Shown here in pieces: positions 25,668 through 35,048 of a stretch of 64,000 bases of DNA (its first letter is position 1; each line of letters starts with the position of its first letter). The stretch spans positions 1,493,893-1,557,892 of the forward strand of contig NZ_BCUR01000001.1 in NCBI RefSeq assembly GCF_003569005.1, given 5' to 3'. Position numbers and translations under genes: made by a program. Source of the DNA: Vibrio superstes (GTDB taxonomy: Bacteria; Pseudomonadota; Gammaproteobacteria; Enterobacterales; Vibrionaceae). A model generated the notes under the pieces. That model worked only from the letters and a program-made list of their open reading frames with translations. It had not been told where the DNA came from and ran no database searches.

Positions 25668-27422
25668 CTAATAGTGATCTATGTTCAAAGAACTGAAGCT
25701 AACGTCGAATATTTGACCAGGGTATTCAGGTTTGAATTGCGGATAGATACCGGCCTTGAAGTAAAAAGCAATAGCTGAAGATGTCCAATCAGATGATAAA
25801 ACCACCGTGTCACCATCTTTGTCTATGTAGTTTTGACCCCAAGGTATTAAGTGGTCGATACGATTGCTACCGTCGGTATCAAAAGTGGCAAGATAAATGC
25901 CTTCTTCATTGGCGCGAATGGTGTAACTCCATTCTTCACCTGCCGCGTAGGTTCCAAGCTCAACACTGAATGGTTCACAGTGATTACAGTCTTGGTTATC
26001 TATTTCGTAATCATCGTTTAGAATGACTCTTACAGGTCTGCTATCACCTTCCCAAAGCAATTTAACTAAGGCTTGATTTATCTTCCAGCCATGTATCTGG
26101 CCCAATACAACTTTAGGCTGGCTGATGTTGGGATGCTGTTCGACTTTCAGTGTTGCATTTAATGTATGAGTAGAATCGCCAGTTCTCGTATCGTTTAGAT
26201 ACCAACTGGTGTCTTCATCACTGGTGCTACAGTCTGGATTATTGGTGCTGACAAATAACTCTCTCAACTCAGAGCGAATGTAGCTTGAGTTGGCTGTTGT
26301 GGTGCCGTATCCCATATCTGCTTTAAAGTGCATGCGTCCATTTTTAACACTGAAATAATCGAGACCAGTAGACTTGTCTTCTACGATCTCATCATTAGCT
26401 AGAATATCTTTTTCAGGGTAGTAGTCGCAGCGCTCAGGTGTAACCTCAGCGGCACTATCACCACCTTCAAAATAATAATCATCTTTGCTCGCAGGAATAG
26501 TCAGCTTCCAGCTGTCGATATCCCAATCGTAAGCAGTGTTTGAATCGCCTATTAAAACTTTGAGAGCTCGGAAGTGAGCTTCTGATTCACCATTTTCAAA
26601 TTGATTGTACACCCCCGCTTTAAAGTAGCTCAGTAGGTGTTCCCAGTAAGAGATATTCAGATCAGCTTTGATAATGTCATTCACTTCAATAGCTAGGTTA
26701 TTTTCTTGGACGATTAACTCAAATTTAGTGAATGACTCTGTGTCTGCTTCGCCAAGGTCGTATCGATCGTAGGCATTTTGGCATTCTGCCGAATCTGGGT
26801 CTGAGCCTTCTCCCTTACAATCGACAGCATTATTTTTTACAACAGCCCAGTAATGACCGTATTTACCGTCACGTTCAAGCTCGTAGACGACGCGCAAAAG
26901 AGGGTGAGGGATGTATCCCGTGCCATCACTGGATGTACCTTTATTGTGAATTTGTAAAAACGTGACTTGGTCTCGACTTGAAGAAGAGTCGCCCATAGCA
27001 TCTTCGATGCCCGGCAGTTTCACCTCTGCAAGTAAAGTGCGTTTCTCATCTTCAACATTAATATCGAAGTTGTCTCTTTCTCGAACTTCATTGCGCATCG
27101 AGTAATTCGACATCTTAAACACAAGATACTGTGTATTTTCTTGAGCATAGAAGTAATCGTCATAGTACCCATAAAAGTCCCCGTCTCGCACAACAGTTTC
27201 TTTATTGGACGCGCTACCATAAGGATCTGACTGCTGTAAGTCTGAATTTGAGAGAATATCTTGATATTTAGTAATACTATATGGCGCAATTGGGTCGCCT
27301 GGCTCAGTAGGCACGTCAGGATCGGTTGACGGAGATTGTGGGTTAGAAGAACTGTCACCGCCTCCACAGCCAGTCAGTGCTGTAGCAAGTATCAATGCTA
27401 AAATTGATTTATTCATTTCCAT
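25668..27422 (-). CDS. Lipoprotein with two tandem PL7 alginate lyase domains
   Basis: A 584-residue lipoprotein: lipobox LTGC ending at Cys19, then a Ser/Pro/Asp linker. Two PL7-like jelly rolls follow. Domain 1 (~48-285) has RNEVR at 110-114, QIH at 157-159 and YFKAGVY at 266-272. Domain 2 (~290-584) has RSELR at 383-387, QIH at 442-444 and YFKAGIY at 554-560. Both keep the catalytic Gln, His and Tyr. Domain 1 differs at the Arg/Glu motif (NEVR for SELR), so its subsite contacts may differ, or it may prefer another polyuronide. Expected role: bifunctional or processive cleavage at the cell surface. There is no clear terminator downstream. The start could also be the second Met (27416). Confidence 0.88.
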   Translation of the reverse strand: MEMNKSILALILATALTGCGGGDSSSNPQSPSTDPDVPTEPGDPIAPYSITKYQDILSNSDLQQSDPYGSASNKETVVRDGDFYGYYDDYFYAQENTQYLVFKMSNYSMRNEVRERDNFDINVEDEKRTLLAEVKLPGIEDAMGDSSSSRDQVTFLQIHNKGTSSDGTGYIPHPLLRVVYELERDGKYGHYWAVVKNNAVDCKGEGSDPDSAECQNAYDRYDLGEADTESFTKFELIVQENNLAIEVNDIIKADLNISYWEHLLSYFKAGVYNQFENGESEAHFRALKVLIGDSNTAYDWDIDSWKLTIPASKDDYYFEGGDSAAEVTPERCDYYPEKDILANDEIVEDKSTGLDYFSVKNGRMHFKADMGYGTTTANSSYIRSELRELFVSTNNPDCSTSDEDTSWYLNDTRTGDSTHTLNATLKVEQHPNISQPKVVLGQIHGWKINQALVKLLWEGDSRPVRVILNDDYEIDNQDCNHCEPFSVELGTYAAGEEWSYTIRANEEGIYLATFDTDGSNRIDHLIPWGQNYIDKDGDTVVLSSDWTSSAIAFYFKAGIYPQFKPEYPGQIFDVSFSSLNIDHY

Positions 27423-27454
27423 GAGAATATCTGTAACAAAAAGTAATAACTCAG

Positions 27455-27470
27455 GATGTTATTTGTACTA
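27455..27470 (-). promoter_or_regulatory. Candidate alginate-regulon operator upstream of the two-domain PL7 gene
   Basis: Minus strand TAGTACAAATAACATC, 33 bases before the start codon. The distance is the same as at the CBM32-PL7 gene. Confidence 0.45.
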
Positions 27471-27554
27471 TTTTATGTCAATTCAATGTCATGGAAATTG
27501 TGAGCATATGCACAAAGGTGGCTGGGATATGTGAACGAGATTTAGTTTTTTGCA

Positions 27555-27582
27555 TAAAAAAGGCCCATCTTTCGAAGGGCCT
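27555..27582 (-). terminator. Intrinsic terminator after the DUF2750 gene
   Basis: Minus strand AGGCCC-TTCGAAAGAT-GGGCCT followed by T6. Confidence 0.8.
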
Positions 27583-27601
27583 AAAAGAGGAGGGGCTTTG
27601 T

Positions 27602-27982
27602 TTATCGTTGAGCTTTGGACTCGCGTTTAACCAGTTCCATTTCAAACTCGTCAGGGTAAAGAACAATGCCCTCACCGTCTTGATCTGGGAAGACAACGAG
27701 AGAAAGTTCATCTTCCTCTAAGCCATGCGTCCAGCGGCTTTTCCATTTTGCGATTGAGATAGGTTCAGCAGTAAACCCTTCCCACTCTCCGGTAGCCCAA
27801 AGCAAAGCATGCTCTTCTGAAGGCCAAACTGGAACACATTCTTCTTCTTCAGTGTTTAGCATGACACTGCCGTGCTCATCAATTAATAGCCAGATTTTCT
27901 TGTCGTTTACCGCAGTTTTAAAGAATAAATTAAAACGCTCTGATGGGTCTTTTGGAACACTTGGAGTAGTAGCAGAAGTCAT
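27602..27982 (-). CDS. DUF2750 domain protein
   Basis: A 126-residue acidic cytosolic protein. The pattern RFNLFFKTAVNDKKIWLLIDEHGSVML, VPVWPSEEHALLWA, and W-x-h-h-l-x-x-L-x-V-VFP with a C-terminal YPDEFEMEL is that of the DUF2750 family, whose function is unknown. AAAGG lies eight bases before the ATG. It is monocistronic with its own terminator, and points toward the two-domain PL7 gene's promoter. No link to alginate use is evident. Confidence 0.8.
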   Translation of the reverse strand: MTSATTPSVPKDPSERFNLFFKTAVNDKKIWLLIDEHGSVMLNTEEEECVPVWPSEEHALLWATGEWEGFTAEPISIAKWKSRWTHGLEEDELSLVVFPDQDGEGIVLYPDEFEMELVKRESKAQR

Positions 27983-28188
27983 TGCATGCCTTTGATGTAT
28001 AAGTATGTCCTAGACAGTATAACCTTGTGCAATTGAGAGCGCGAGATGTGGATCCCTTTTTAGACTAAAGACATTGATTGGGTCGGGCACTAGGAATGAG
28101 TAAATAACCCGTTTAATTGAGATTGATAATTCGGAAATCGGGTCATGTACGTCTACAGTTAATCGACTTATCAAAAGGAAGCCAATAC

Positions 28189-28710
28189 ATGATTACTCCT
28201 CCGAATACAAACCATACCTATCCACGTTCATTTAGTCATATCGGTATATCCGTCCCCGATCTTGAAGCAGCAGTTAAATTTTATACTGAGGTGTTGGGTT
28301 GGTATTTGATTATGGAGCCCACAGAAATAGTGGAAGATGATTCAGCAATCGGTGAAATGTGTACTGATGTATTTGGTGCCGGTTGGGCTTCATTTAGGAT
28401 TGCTCATTTATCAACGGGTGACAGAATTGGTGTGGAATTATTCCAATTCAAGAATCAAGAAAATCCTGAAGATAACTTCGAGTACTGGAAGACAGGTGTA
28501 TTCCATTTCTGTGTTCAAGACCCAGATGTAGAGGGCCTAGCAGAGAAAATCGTTGCTGCTGGTGGCAAGAAACGTATGAAGGCACCGCGTTATTATTACC
28601 CTGGCGAGAAGCCATTTCGTATGATCTATATGGAAGACCCGTTTGGTAATATCTTGGAAATTTACAGTCACAGTTATGAACTTCACTATGCGAGTGGGGC
28701 TTATAAGTAA
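28189..28710 (+). CDS. VOC-superfamily (glyoxalase/dioxygenase-like) protein
   Basis: A 173-residue protein starting at MITPPNTNHTYP, with AAGGAA just upstream. An in-frame upstream start at 28117 has no ribosome site. The fold is two beta-alpha-beta-beta-beta units: FSHIGISVPDLEAAVKFYTEVLGW and GVFHFCVQDPDVEGLAEKI. Candidate metal ligands are the His in SHIGIS, the Glu in GVELFQF, the His in VFHF and the Glu in ILEIYSH. The MEDPFGNILEIYSHSYE ending is typical of lactoylglutathione lyase-like members. The substrate cannot be told. It stands alone between DUF2750 and dkgB. Confidence 0.83.
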   Translation: MITPPNTNHTYPRSFSHIGISVPDLEAAVKFYTEVLGWYLIMEPTEIVEDDSAIGEMCTDVFGAGWASFRIAHLSTGDRIGVELFQFKNQENPEDNFEYWKTGVFHFCVQDPDVEGLAEKIVAAGGKKRMKAPRYYYPGEKPFRMIYMEDPFGNILEIYSHSYELHYASGAYK

Positions 28711-28750
28711 GCTGGCGGCTATTAGTCACTAAAACGAAGAAAAATATGAG

Positions 28751-28779
28751 AGGTTGCGCCTGACGGAGTGACCTTTTTT
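28751..28779 (+). terminator. Probable terminator after the VOC gene
   Basis: AGGTTGCGCC-TGAC-GGAGTGACCT, with two G-U pairs and one mismatch, then T6. Confidence 0.5.
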
Positions 28780-28832
28780 AGTTTTAATGGAGAGAAGCAA
28801 CTCTAGTTTAACGATCAACATTAGGAGACAGC

Positions 28833-29636
28833 ATGAAATCTATTCCTTTACTTGGTGCAGGCACCTACAGACTCAAAGATGGTGCAGGCTATGACTCGGT
28901 GAAGACGTCGTTAGAGGCAGGGTACCGTCATATCGACACCGCTCAGATTTATGGTAATGAAGAGGAAGTAGGACAAGCCATTTTCGATTCACCAGTCCCT
29001 CGAGAAGAGATATTCCTGACCACTAAGATTTGGATGGATAAGTACTCAAAAAGTACCTTTGCACCAAGCATTACTGAAAGCCTGGAGAAACTGAAAACAG
29101 ATTATATCGATCTTCTTTTGATTCACTGGCCTCTAAAAGATGACGAAGTCGAAATGGAGGAGTACCTCCCTGAGCTTAAAGCGGTTAAAGATGCAGGTTT
29201 GGTTCGTCATATAGGGGTATCCAATTTTACTAACGCCCAATTAGAAAAGGCGATAGACATTCTTGGTGACGGCGAGATTTTTACCAACCAAGTTGAAGTG
29301 CACCCGTATTTGCAAAATCACAAGGTAGTTGATTTCTGTCAGGCGAATGGCGTGATCGTTACCGGTTATATGCCTTTTGCCTATGGTGATGTACTAAAAG
29401 ACGAAACCATACAGGCCATTGCAAAGGATCATGATGCAACCCCAGCACAAGTGGTACTGGCGTGGATGCGTCAAAATGAGTTTGTCACCATTCCATCGTC
29501 TACAAAGAAAGCCAATATTGAAAGCAACCTTGAATCTGAGAAAGTGACGCTGTCAGAATCTGATATGGAGCGAATTGCTAAGCTAGACCGAGGTCATCGA
29601 CTAGCTAGCCCAAGCTTTGCTCCTGATTGGGATTAA
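28833..29636 (+). CDS. dkgB: 2,5-didehydrogluconate reductase B (aldo/keto reductase)
   Basis: A 267-residue NADPH-dependent aldo/keto reductase, the same length as E. coli DkgB (YafB) and similar along its whole length. GLGTFRLKD-type start (LGAGTYRLKDGAGYDSV), HIDTAQIYGNE with the catalytic Asp and Tyr, KLKTDYIDLLLIHWP with the catalytic His, and IPSSTKKANIESNL at the cofactor site. It ends SPSFAPDWD, as DkgB ends in APEWD. Expected role: reduction of 2,5-diketo-D-gluconate, methylglyoxal and other carbonyls in the cytosol. A good AGGAG lies before the ATG. It converges on the RND operon and shares a bidirectional terminator with it. Confidence 0.92.
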   Translation: MKSIPLLGAGTYRLKDGAGYDSVKTSLEAGYRHIDTAQIYGNEEEVGQAIFDSPVPREEIFLTTKIWMDKYSKSTFAPSITESLEKLKTDYIDLLLIHWPLKDDEVEMEEYLPELKAVKDAGLVRHIGVSNFTNAQLEKAIDILGDGEIFTNQVEVHPYLQNHKVVDFCQANGVIVTGYMPFAYGDVLKDETIQAIAKDHDATPAQVVLAWMRQNEFVTIPSSTKKANIESNLESEKVTLSESDMERIAKLDRGHRLASPSFAPDWD

Positions 29637-29672
29637 TGATATCCAATAGGGAAAGCAAAGCTCCTAAATAAT

Positions 29673-29717
29673 AAAAGCCCGAAAGACAGTTGAATCAACT
29701 TAATCTTTCGGGCTTTT
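29673..29717. terminator. Bidirectional terminator between dkgB and the RND permease
   Basis: AAAAGCCCGAAAGA/TCTTTCGGGCTTTT stem with a 17-base loop and T/A runs at both ends. Confidence 0.85.
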
Positions 29718-29739
29718 TTATAGTGCTAGGTTCGGCGTT

Positions 29740-32700
29740 CTATTGAGCTGGTTTGATCTTATAGAAGGTCGCAAATAGCAAAGGCACAACAACGAGCGTT
29801 AGCACGGTTGAAAATCCAAGACCCGCCATTATGGTGACCGCCATAGAGCCGAAGAATGGGTCCGCAACTAGAGGTATTAAGCCTAATATCGTTGTTAATG
29901 CAGCCATACTAACTGGCTTCACACGACTGGTAGCACTATCAAGCACCGCGATATAAGGTTCTTTACCACTAGCCAAATCGATGTTGATTTGGTCCATTAG
30001 AACAATGCCATTTTTCAATATCATGCCACTGAGGCTTAGCAAGCCCAGCAAAGCAGTAAAGCTAAATGGAAGGTTAGTGGCTAATAATCCATAGCTAACT
30101 CCAACAATGGACAGTGGCACAGTTAACCAAATCACAAGGGGCTTTCTAAACGAGTTAAACAGTAGCATGGTGATGATAAACATCATTAGATAACCCATAG
30201 GCATTGCCGCACCAAGTTGTTCTTGAGCATCGCCGGAGGATTCGTACTCTCCGCCCCAATCAAGGGAATAGCCATCAGGCAACTCGTAGGCTTCAACTAG
30301 AGGTCTCAGGCGAGAGAACAATACCGCTGGCGTCTCTTCACTCAGAATATCGTGATCTGCCAACACACTGATTTCACGCTTTCTATCACGTCTCATGATA
30401 AGAGACTGTTCCCAGCTTACATCTAGGCCGTCAATCACTTGCTCAATTGGAACATAAGTCTGTAATACTGGACTCCAAATCTTAAGTAGATTGATGGTTT
30501 CTATATCCAGCCTTTCATATTCCGGCAAGCGGGTCACGATAGGCAGTTGCTTGGTGCCATCACGTAAAATTCCAATAGTGCTACCACCAAATGCCATATT
30601 GAGCATATTGGACAGGTCTTCTTTTGATATACCAAAGCGACGAGCCTTAGATTCATTGAATTCAGGAACTATGGTCTTGGTTTGTTCACGCCAGTTGTTA
30701 CGTACGTTTCTCGCGCCAGGATCTTGAGCAATAATGTGTTCAATATCGGCAGCAATGTGCTTGAGCGTTTGTGTATCTGGCCCCACAACCCTTGCCTCGA
30801 TCTTTGATGCTGGAGCAGGTCCAAACTCGACGACTTGCAATCGGTAATCAGCAACAGGGAAGCGCTTTGGCAACTCAGTGTCTAACACACCAATCAGTTC
30901 AAACATGTTATCAAGGTTATCCGCCCTGACTGCGATTTGCGCATAAGACTCGTAAGACTTTTCTGGTTGATAGGTTAGGGCGTAGCGTTGAAGTCCTTGT
31001 CCTATCGTTGTTGTAACGTATTCAACATTGTCTAAGGTGCGTACGTAACTCTCAATTTCTTTGGTTAAGTGCGTCGTTTCTCGAATATCCGTCCCTTCTG
31101 GCATCCAAACATTCGCATAAAATATAGGCGTGTTCGATACAGGGAAAAACTGCTGTTTCACGTATCCAAAACTGACGATTGCTGAAACCAGCAGAGCAAC
31201 TAACGCGACGATAGTGGCCCATCTAAAACGAAGCGCTAGTTTTAGGCTCCATCTAAAGAAGCTAAAGATCGCACCCTTATAAAGTTCGTCATCACCGACT
31301 TCGTTAGTCTCTTCCTTGAAGAACTTTTCTGCCAAGAAAGGAGTGATAGTCAGTGCTGTCACCCAACTTAAAAAGAGTGAATAACAAAGTACCCAGAACA
31401 ACGACCCCATGAACTCGCCAGTAGCATCCTGAGACAATCCAATAGGTGCAAACGCGGCAATTGCGATGATGGTTGCACCAAGTAGGGGCCACTGAGTTTG
31501 TTTAACGATGGCGATGGCGGCTTCAGATTTGGATAGTCCTCGCCTGATACCAATTAAAATACCCTCTACAACCACGATCGCATTATCGACCAACATACCT
31601 AGGGCAATAATCAATGCACCAAGAGAGATCCTGTGCAGTTCAATATTGTTGTAATCCATCAATATGAAGGTACCAAATACGGTTAGCAGCAATACTGCGC
31701 CGATGATCAGGCCACTACGTAGACCCATGGCGAACAACAATACGACAATAACGATGCCGACAGCTTGAGCAAGGCTGACAATAAAGCCGTCAACTGAGTT
31801 GGCAACCTCGGCAGATTGGTCATAAAAGAAGTTAATCTCCATACCCGCAGGGGTATCTTTATCTAACTCCGCTAAGCGATCCTTAATGTGCTGGCCAATC
31901 TCTACAACGTTCACGCCGGATGCAAAGGAAATACCAATGTTGAGAGCAGGTTCGCCGTTGTAAAGCATGATGTTTTGAGGTTTTTCGACAATGCCCTTAG
32001 AAATGTCAGCGATGTCTTTTAAACGGATCAGCTTACCGGTATCACGTCCATGAATCACAAGGTCTTCAAGCTGTTCAATGCTAGAAAGGTTGCCTGTTGG
32101 ACGAAGAGGGAGAGACTGTCCGGAAATCATAACCTTGCCAGCTGATTGAACCGTATTTTGCTGACTAAGAAGCCCAATGACGGTCGAATAATCAAGGTTC
32201 AAGCTAGCGAGACGCTCGGTCGACATTTCAACAAAAATTTGCTCTTGTTGGTCACCGGAGATCATTACCTTACCCACACCATCAACCAATTCGAGTTCCC
32301 TGGATAGGAAATCAGCAAATCGCTTGAGCTCTGGATAGGTATACACATCACCAGTCAATAGCAGCGACATACCATATACGTCACCAAAGTCATCCATGAT
32401 ACTAATACCTTGCACGCCTTGTGGCAGGCTAGGGGCTAGGTCATTGATCTTTCGGCGCATCTCATCCCAGATTTGGGGTAATTCATCCGGTCCATACTCC
32501 ATCCCCATGCTAACCATTATCTGGGTCTTGCCCTCAGAGGTGGTCGAGGTGATTTTGTCTATGTAAGGTAACTGACGAATCGCTTTCTCAAGTGGATAGG
32601 TGAGCTCTTCTTCGACTTCTAGGGCAGTTGCACCCGGATAGGTCGCAATAACCATGGCATCCTTAAGAGTGAACGCAGGGTCTTCTAATCGCCCAAGATT

Positions 32701-32790
32701 TGAAAAGGAGGTGATGCCGCCGATGGCTAGGATCACAATGAACATCCAGCTAATAACGCTGTTTCTAATAGAAAGATTGGCAATATTCAT
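29740..32790 (-). CDS. RND efflux permease
   Basis: A 1016-residue inner-membrane resistance-nodulation-division pump. The N-terminus NLSIRNSVISWMFIVILAIGG is followed by a large periplasmic loop, TM helices with the proton-relay motif ALGMLVDNAIVVVEG, and a second half repeating the pattern (GLLSLSGMILKNGIVLMDQI). Expected role: proton-driven export of drugs, bile-like detergents or metabolites. It begins two bases after the upstream adaptor stop, the last gene of a three-gene operon with two adaptors. This organisation is that of VexIJK/VmeTUV in other vibrios. No outer-membrane channel is encoded here, so it likely uses TolC. Confidence 0.92.
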   Translation of the reverse strand: MNIANLSIRNSVISWMFIVILAIGGITSFSNLGRLEDPAFTLKDAMVIATYPGATALEVEEELTYPLEKAIRQLPYIDKITSTTSEGKTQIMVSMGMEYGPDELPQIWDEMRRKINDLAPSLPQGVQGISIMDDFGDVYGMSLLLTGDVYTYPELKRFADFLSRELELVDGVGKVMISGDQQEQIFVEMSTERLASLNLDYSTVIGLLSQQNTVQSAGKVMISGQSLPLRPTGNLSSIEQLEDLVIHGRDTGKLIRLKDIADISKGIVEKPQNIMLYNGEPALNIGISFASGVNVVEIGQHIKDRLAELDKDTPAGMEINFFYDQSAEVANSVDGFIVSLAQAVGIVIVVLLFAMGLRSGLIIGAVLLLTVFGTFILMDYNNIELHRISLGALIIALGMLVDNAIVVVEGILIGIRRGLSKSEAAIAIVKQTQWPLLGATIIAIAAFAPIGLSQDATGEFMGSLFWVLCYSLFLSWVTALTITPFLAEKFFKEETNEVGDDELYKGAIFSFFRWSLKLALRFRWATIVALVALLVSAIVSFGYVKQQFFPVSNTPIFYANVWMPEGTDIRETTHLTKEIESYVRTLDNVEYVTTTIGQGLQRYALTYQPEKSYESYAQIAVRADNLDNMFELIGVLDTELPKRFPVADYRLQVVEFGPAPASKIEARVVGPDTQTLKHIAADIEHIIAQDPGARNVRNNWREQTKTIVPEFNESKARRFGISKEDLSNMLNMAFGGSTIGILRDGTKQLPIVTRLPEYERLDIETINLLKIWSPVLQTYVPIEQVIDGLDVSWEQSLIMRRDRKREISVLADHDILSEETPAVLFSRLRPLVEAYELPDGYSLDWGGEYESSGDAQEQLGAAMPMGYLMMFIITMLLFNSFRKPLVIWLTVPLSIVGVSYGLLATNLPFSFTALLGLLSLSGMILKNGIVLMDQINIDLASGKEPYIAVLDSATSRVKPVSMAALTTILGLIPLVADPFFGSMAVTIMAGLGFSTVLTLVVVPLLFATFYKIKPAQ

Positions 32791-32792
32791 GA

Positions 32793-33851
32793 TTACTGGT
32801 TTCCGTCCACAAATTGGATAGCTTTACCTTGGGTAAGTTTTGATAGTTGAGAAGCAATAAGCTGATCGCCAGAGTCTACGCCTTGAGCGATCAATGCACC
32901 TTTTGCGGTAACTGACGAGACTGACACTGGGGTTAGTTCTGCATTTCCTTCACTGTCTACTTTCCAAACTGAAAATTCACTTGGCTCTGATTGAGCGACA
33001 AGCAGTTTCAATGGGACGAGTAAAGCGGTGTGCGTGCTTGCTTCAAATTGTTCAACATCTATAGCTACTAGAGCCGCGGTACCCGGTAGTATTCGACTGC
33101 TTGTTTCAACCAGTTCAAAGCGAGCTAGGTAGCCTTTTAGTTCAGTAACTTGCTCCGCTGAGAAGAGCTTAAGCTTGGCTTGGTAGTTTTTATTCAAGCT
33201 AGCAAAGCGAACCTCAGCCATCACCTCATAAGGGTTTTGCTGAAGTTTTATCTGATGAATAAACTCTTCAGAAACAGGTATATCCACATGGATAGTCTTG
33301 TCTTTATATATCGACAGCACTTGTTCAGCACTCGATACATTTTGAAAGCTCTCCGCTTCAATAGTGGCAATGACACCGTCAAAAGGCGCTAGGATCTTAG
33401 AGTGTTTTAGCTCTTGGTTGAGTACCTTATAGTGAACGTCCAAAAGCTTTTGGTTTGCTTTCAGTTCGTCATATTCAGACTCAGAGATCATACCTCGGCT
33501 TTGCAGAGTTTCGGCGCGTTTGTATTGAGCTGTTGCTAAGGCAAGTTGTGCCTTGGCGTCTTTGATTTGTTGCTTTAGCTTGGTGGTTTCAAGCACAGCG
33601 AGCACATCGCCTTTTTTTACTTCATCACCTGATTTAATCTCTAGGCGCTTTAGCTTGCCGCTGTATCGAAACGCTAGAGGCGTCATATCAGCAGGTATTG
33701 TAGTTCCTTGGAAGGTTCGCTCGCTAATAGAGACTTCTTCATGCACGGTATAAGAGTCGACATAGATAGGACGCGGAATGTGTTCCTGAGTGTTAGAAAA
33801 GCACCCACTAAGTGCGATACTTAAACCAGAAATAACCAGTAACTTTTTCAT
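32793..33851 (-). CDS. RND periplasmic adaptor lipoprotein (second adaptor)
   Basis: A 352-residue membrane-fusion protein. The start at MKKLLVISGLSIALSGCF, where TAATG fuses its ATG to the stop of the preceding adaptor, is preferred over an ATG 24 bases upstream. Lipobox LSGC. A lipoyl half-motif (LEIKSGDEVKKGDVLAVLE), a coiled-coil hairpin at ~80-150 and beta-barrel parts follow. It bridges the RND pump and an outer-membrane channel. It is related to but clearly distinct from the first adaptor (353 residues) in sequence, so the pump probably works with a heteromeric adaptor ring. Confidence 0.88.
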   Translation of the reverse strand: MKKLLVISGLSIALSGCFSNTQEHIPRPIYVDSYTVHEEVSISERTFQGTTIPADMTPLAFRYSGKLKRLEIKSGDEVKKGDVLAVLETTKLKQQIKDAKAQLALATAQYKRAETLQSRGMISESEYDELKANQKLLDVHYKVLNQELKHSKILAPFDGVIATIEAESFQNVSSAEQVLSIYKDKTIHVDIPVSEEFIHQIKLQQNPYEVMAEVRFASLNKNYQAKLKLFSAEQVTELKGYLARFELVETSSRILPGTAALVAIDVEQFEASTHTALLVPLKLLVAQSEPSEFSVWKVDSEGNAELTPVSVSSVTAKGALIAQGVDSGDQLIASQLSKLTQGKAIQFVDGNQ

Positions 33852-34912
33852 TAAATGCCTCGCTCCCTTGTCCAAGGGCGTACACGTTGTGCTTCCACTA
33901 GAGAGTGGACGCCACTTTCGACAATAAACTCACCATCCTTTAAACCAGACAGCTCACCCGTTGTTTTATCAATCAAAATCTCTCTTTTCTCGACTCGAGA
34001 AGTTTCCTCATCAAATACCCACAACTCGCCCTTGGCGTGTTGTTGATCGGTTTCAATGGTGATCCAAGCACTCTCTGAGATATGCGTATGATCGAGTGAT
34101 TCTGCAGGAAAATGTACCGTCAGTCTGCCTGAGCTACCAGGCAAAAGGGGAACGTTTTGGTCGAAGATCTCAGTCGTAACTTGATAGCTGTTGGTATCTT
34201 TATCAGGTTGACTAGAAACCTCTTTGATCTTGGCTTGCATCGGCTTGTCAGGCACGCCATCAAGTTCAAAGCTTAAAGAGTACTCTCTACCCATTAACTT
34301 ATGTGCGGTAGTGACAGGCACAGCGACAACAACCTCATAAGAAGAGGTATCAACGAGATTGAAAATAGGTTGTTGAGGTGCAACAAGTTGATAAGGCTGA
34401 ACAAACCTTAAGGAAATTTCACCACTAAAGGGAGCATGAATCTCGGTATAAGAAAGATCCGTCTGTGCTTGCTCTAGCTCAGCTTGGGCTGATTGATAGC
34501 GAGTTAGGGTTTGCTCAAAGGCATCCTTACTGATCAATTTTTGTTTAGCCATGCGTTTTGCTCGTAGGTATTGAGACTTAGCCAGATCGAACTCAGCCGT
34601 CTTGCTTTGCAGTTGCAACTGATAGTCAGTTTTATCAAGCGTTGCCAATAGCTGGCCTTTATTCACTTGTTGCCCCATCTCTACATGGATATCAATCACT
34701 TCGCCACCAAGCCTAAATGAAATAGGGGTGGTTTGAGTGGCGGAGACTTCGCCTAAAAATTGAAAGGGTGTGGAGCTTGGATTTGCTTCATACCTGACGA
34801 TTTTAACGGGTTTGGTCATTTCTAATGCTGGCTCATTCGATGTTGCTTGATAGCAACCAGCTATCGATAGGGTTAATAGCGTGATGAGCAGTCCTTTAGG
34901 AAAGTTCTTCAA
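33851..34912 (-). CDS. RND periplasmic adaptor lipoprotein (first adaptor)
   Basis: A 353-residue membrane-fusion lipoprotein with lipobox IAGC (MKNFPKGLLITLLTLSIAGC). The lipoyl motif region VEMGQQVNKGQLLATLDKTDY is followed by a coiled coil at ~95-150 (AKSQYLRAKRMAKQKLISKDAFEQ) and the second lipoyl half IHAPFSGEISLRFV. It is the promoter-proximal gene of the adaptor-adaptor-permease operon, divergent from a TetR gene whose product probably represses it. Two TACACA/GTGTAGTA-type sites lie in the 136-bp divergent spacer. Confidence 0.88.
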   Translation of the reverse strand: MKNFPKGLLITLLTLSIAGCYQATSNEPALEMTKPVKIVRYEANPSSTPFQFLGEVSATQTTPISFRLGGEVIDIHVEMGQQVNKGQLLATLDKTDYQLQLQSKTAEFDLAKSQYLRAKRMAKQKLISKDAFEQTLTRYQSAQAELEQAQTDLSYTEIHAPFSGEISLRFVQPYQLVAPQQPIFNLVDTSSYEVVVAVPVTTAHKLMGREYSLSFELDGVPDKPMQAKIKEVSSQPDKDTNSYQVTTEIFDQNVPLLPGSSGRLTVHFPAESLDHTHISESAWITIETDQQHAKGELWVFDEETSRVEKREILIDKTTGELSGLKDGEFIVESGVHSLVEAQRVRPWTRERGI

Positions 34913-34930
34913 AATACGCGTCCTGTTTAT

Positions 34931-34995
34931 TACACATGTGTGCAGTATAAATTGACAATATAAGTTTGATCAATATATTTTACAGCTGTGTAGTA
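34931..34995. promoter_or_regulatory. Divergent TetR/RND control region with paired dyads
   Basis: TACACATGTGTGCAGTA (34931-34947) and TACAGCTGTGTAGTA (34981-34995) are similar dyads on either side of TTGACA (34952-34957) and TATATT (34974-34979). The latter make a plausible sigma-70 promoter for the tetR gene. Binding here would repress both directions. Inferred from position and symmetry. Confidence 0.45.
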
Positions 34996-35048
34996 AAAAA
35001 AATTATCAAAATGGTGATACTATGAAGAGAGATATCTTGGAGTAATGA

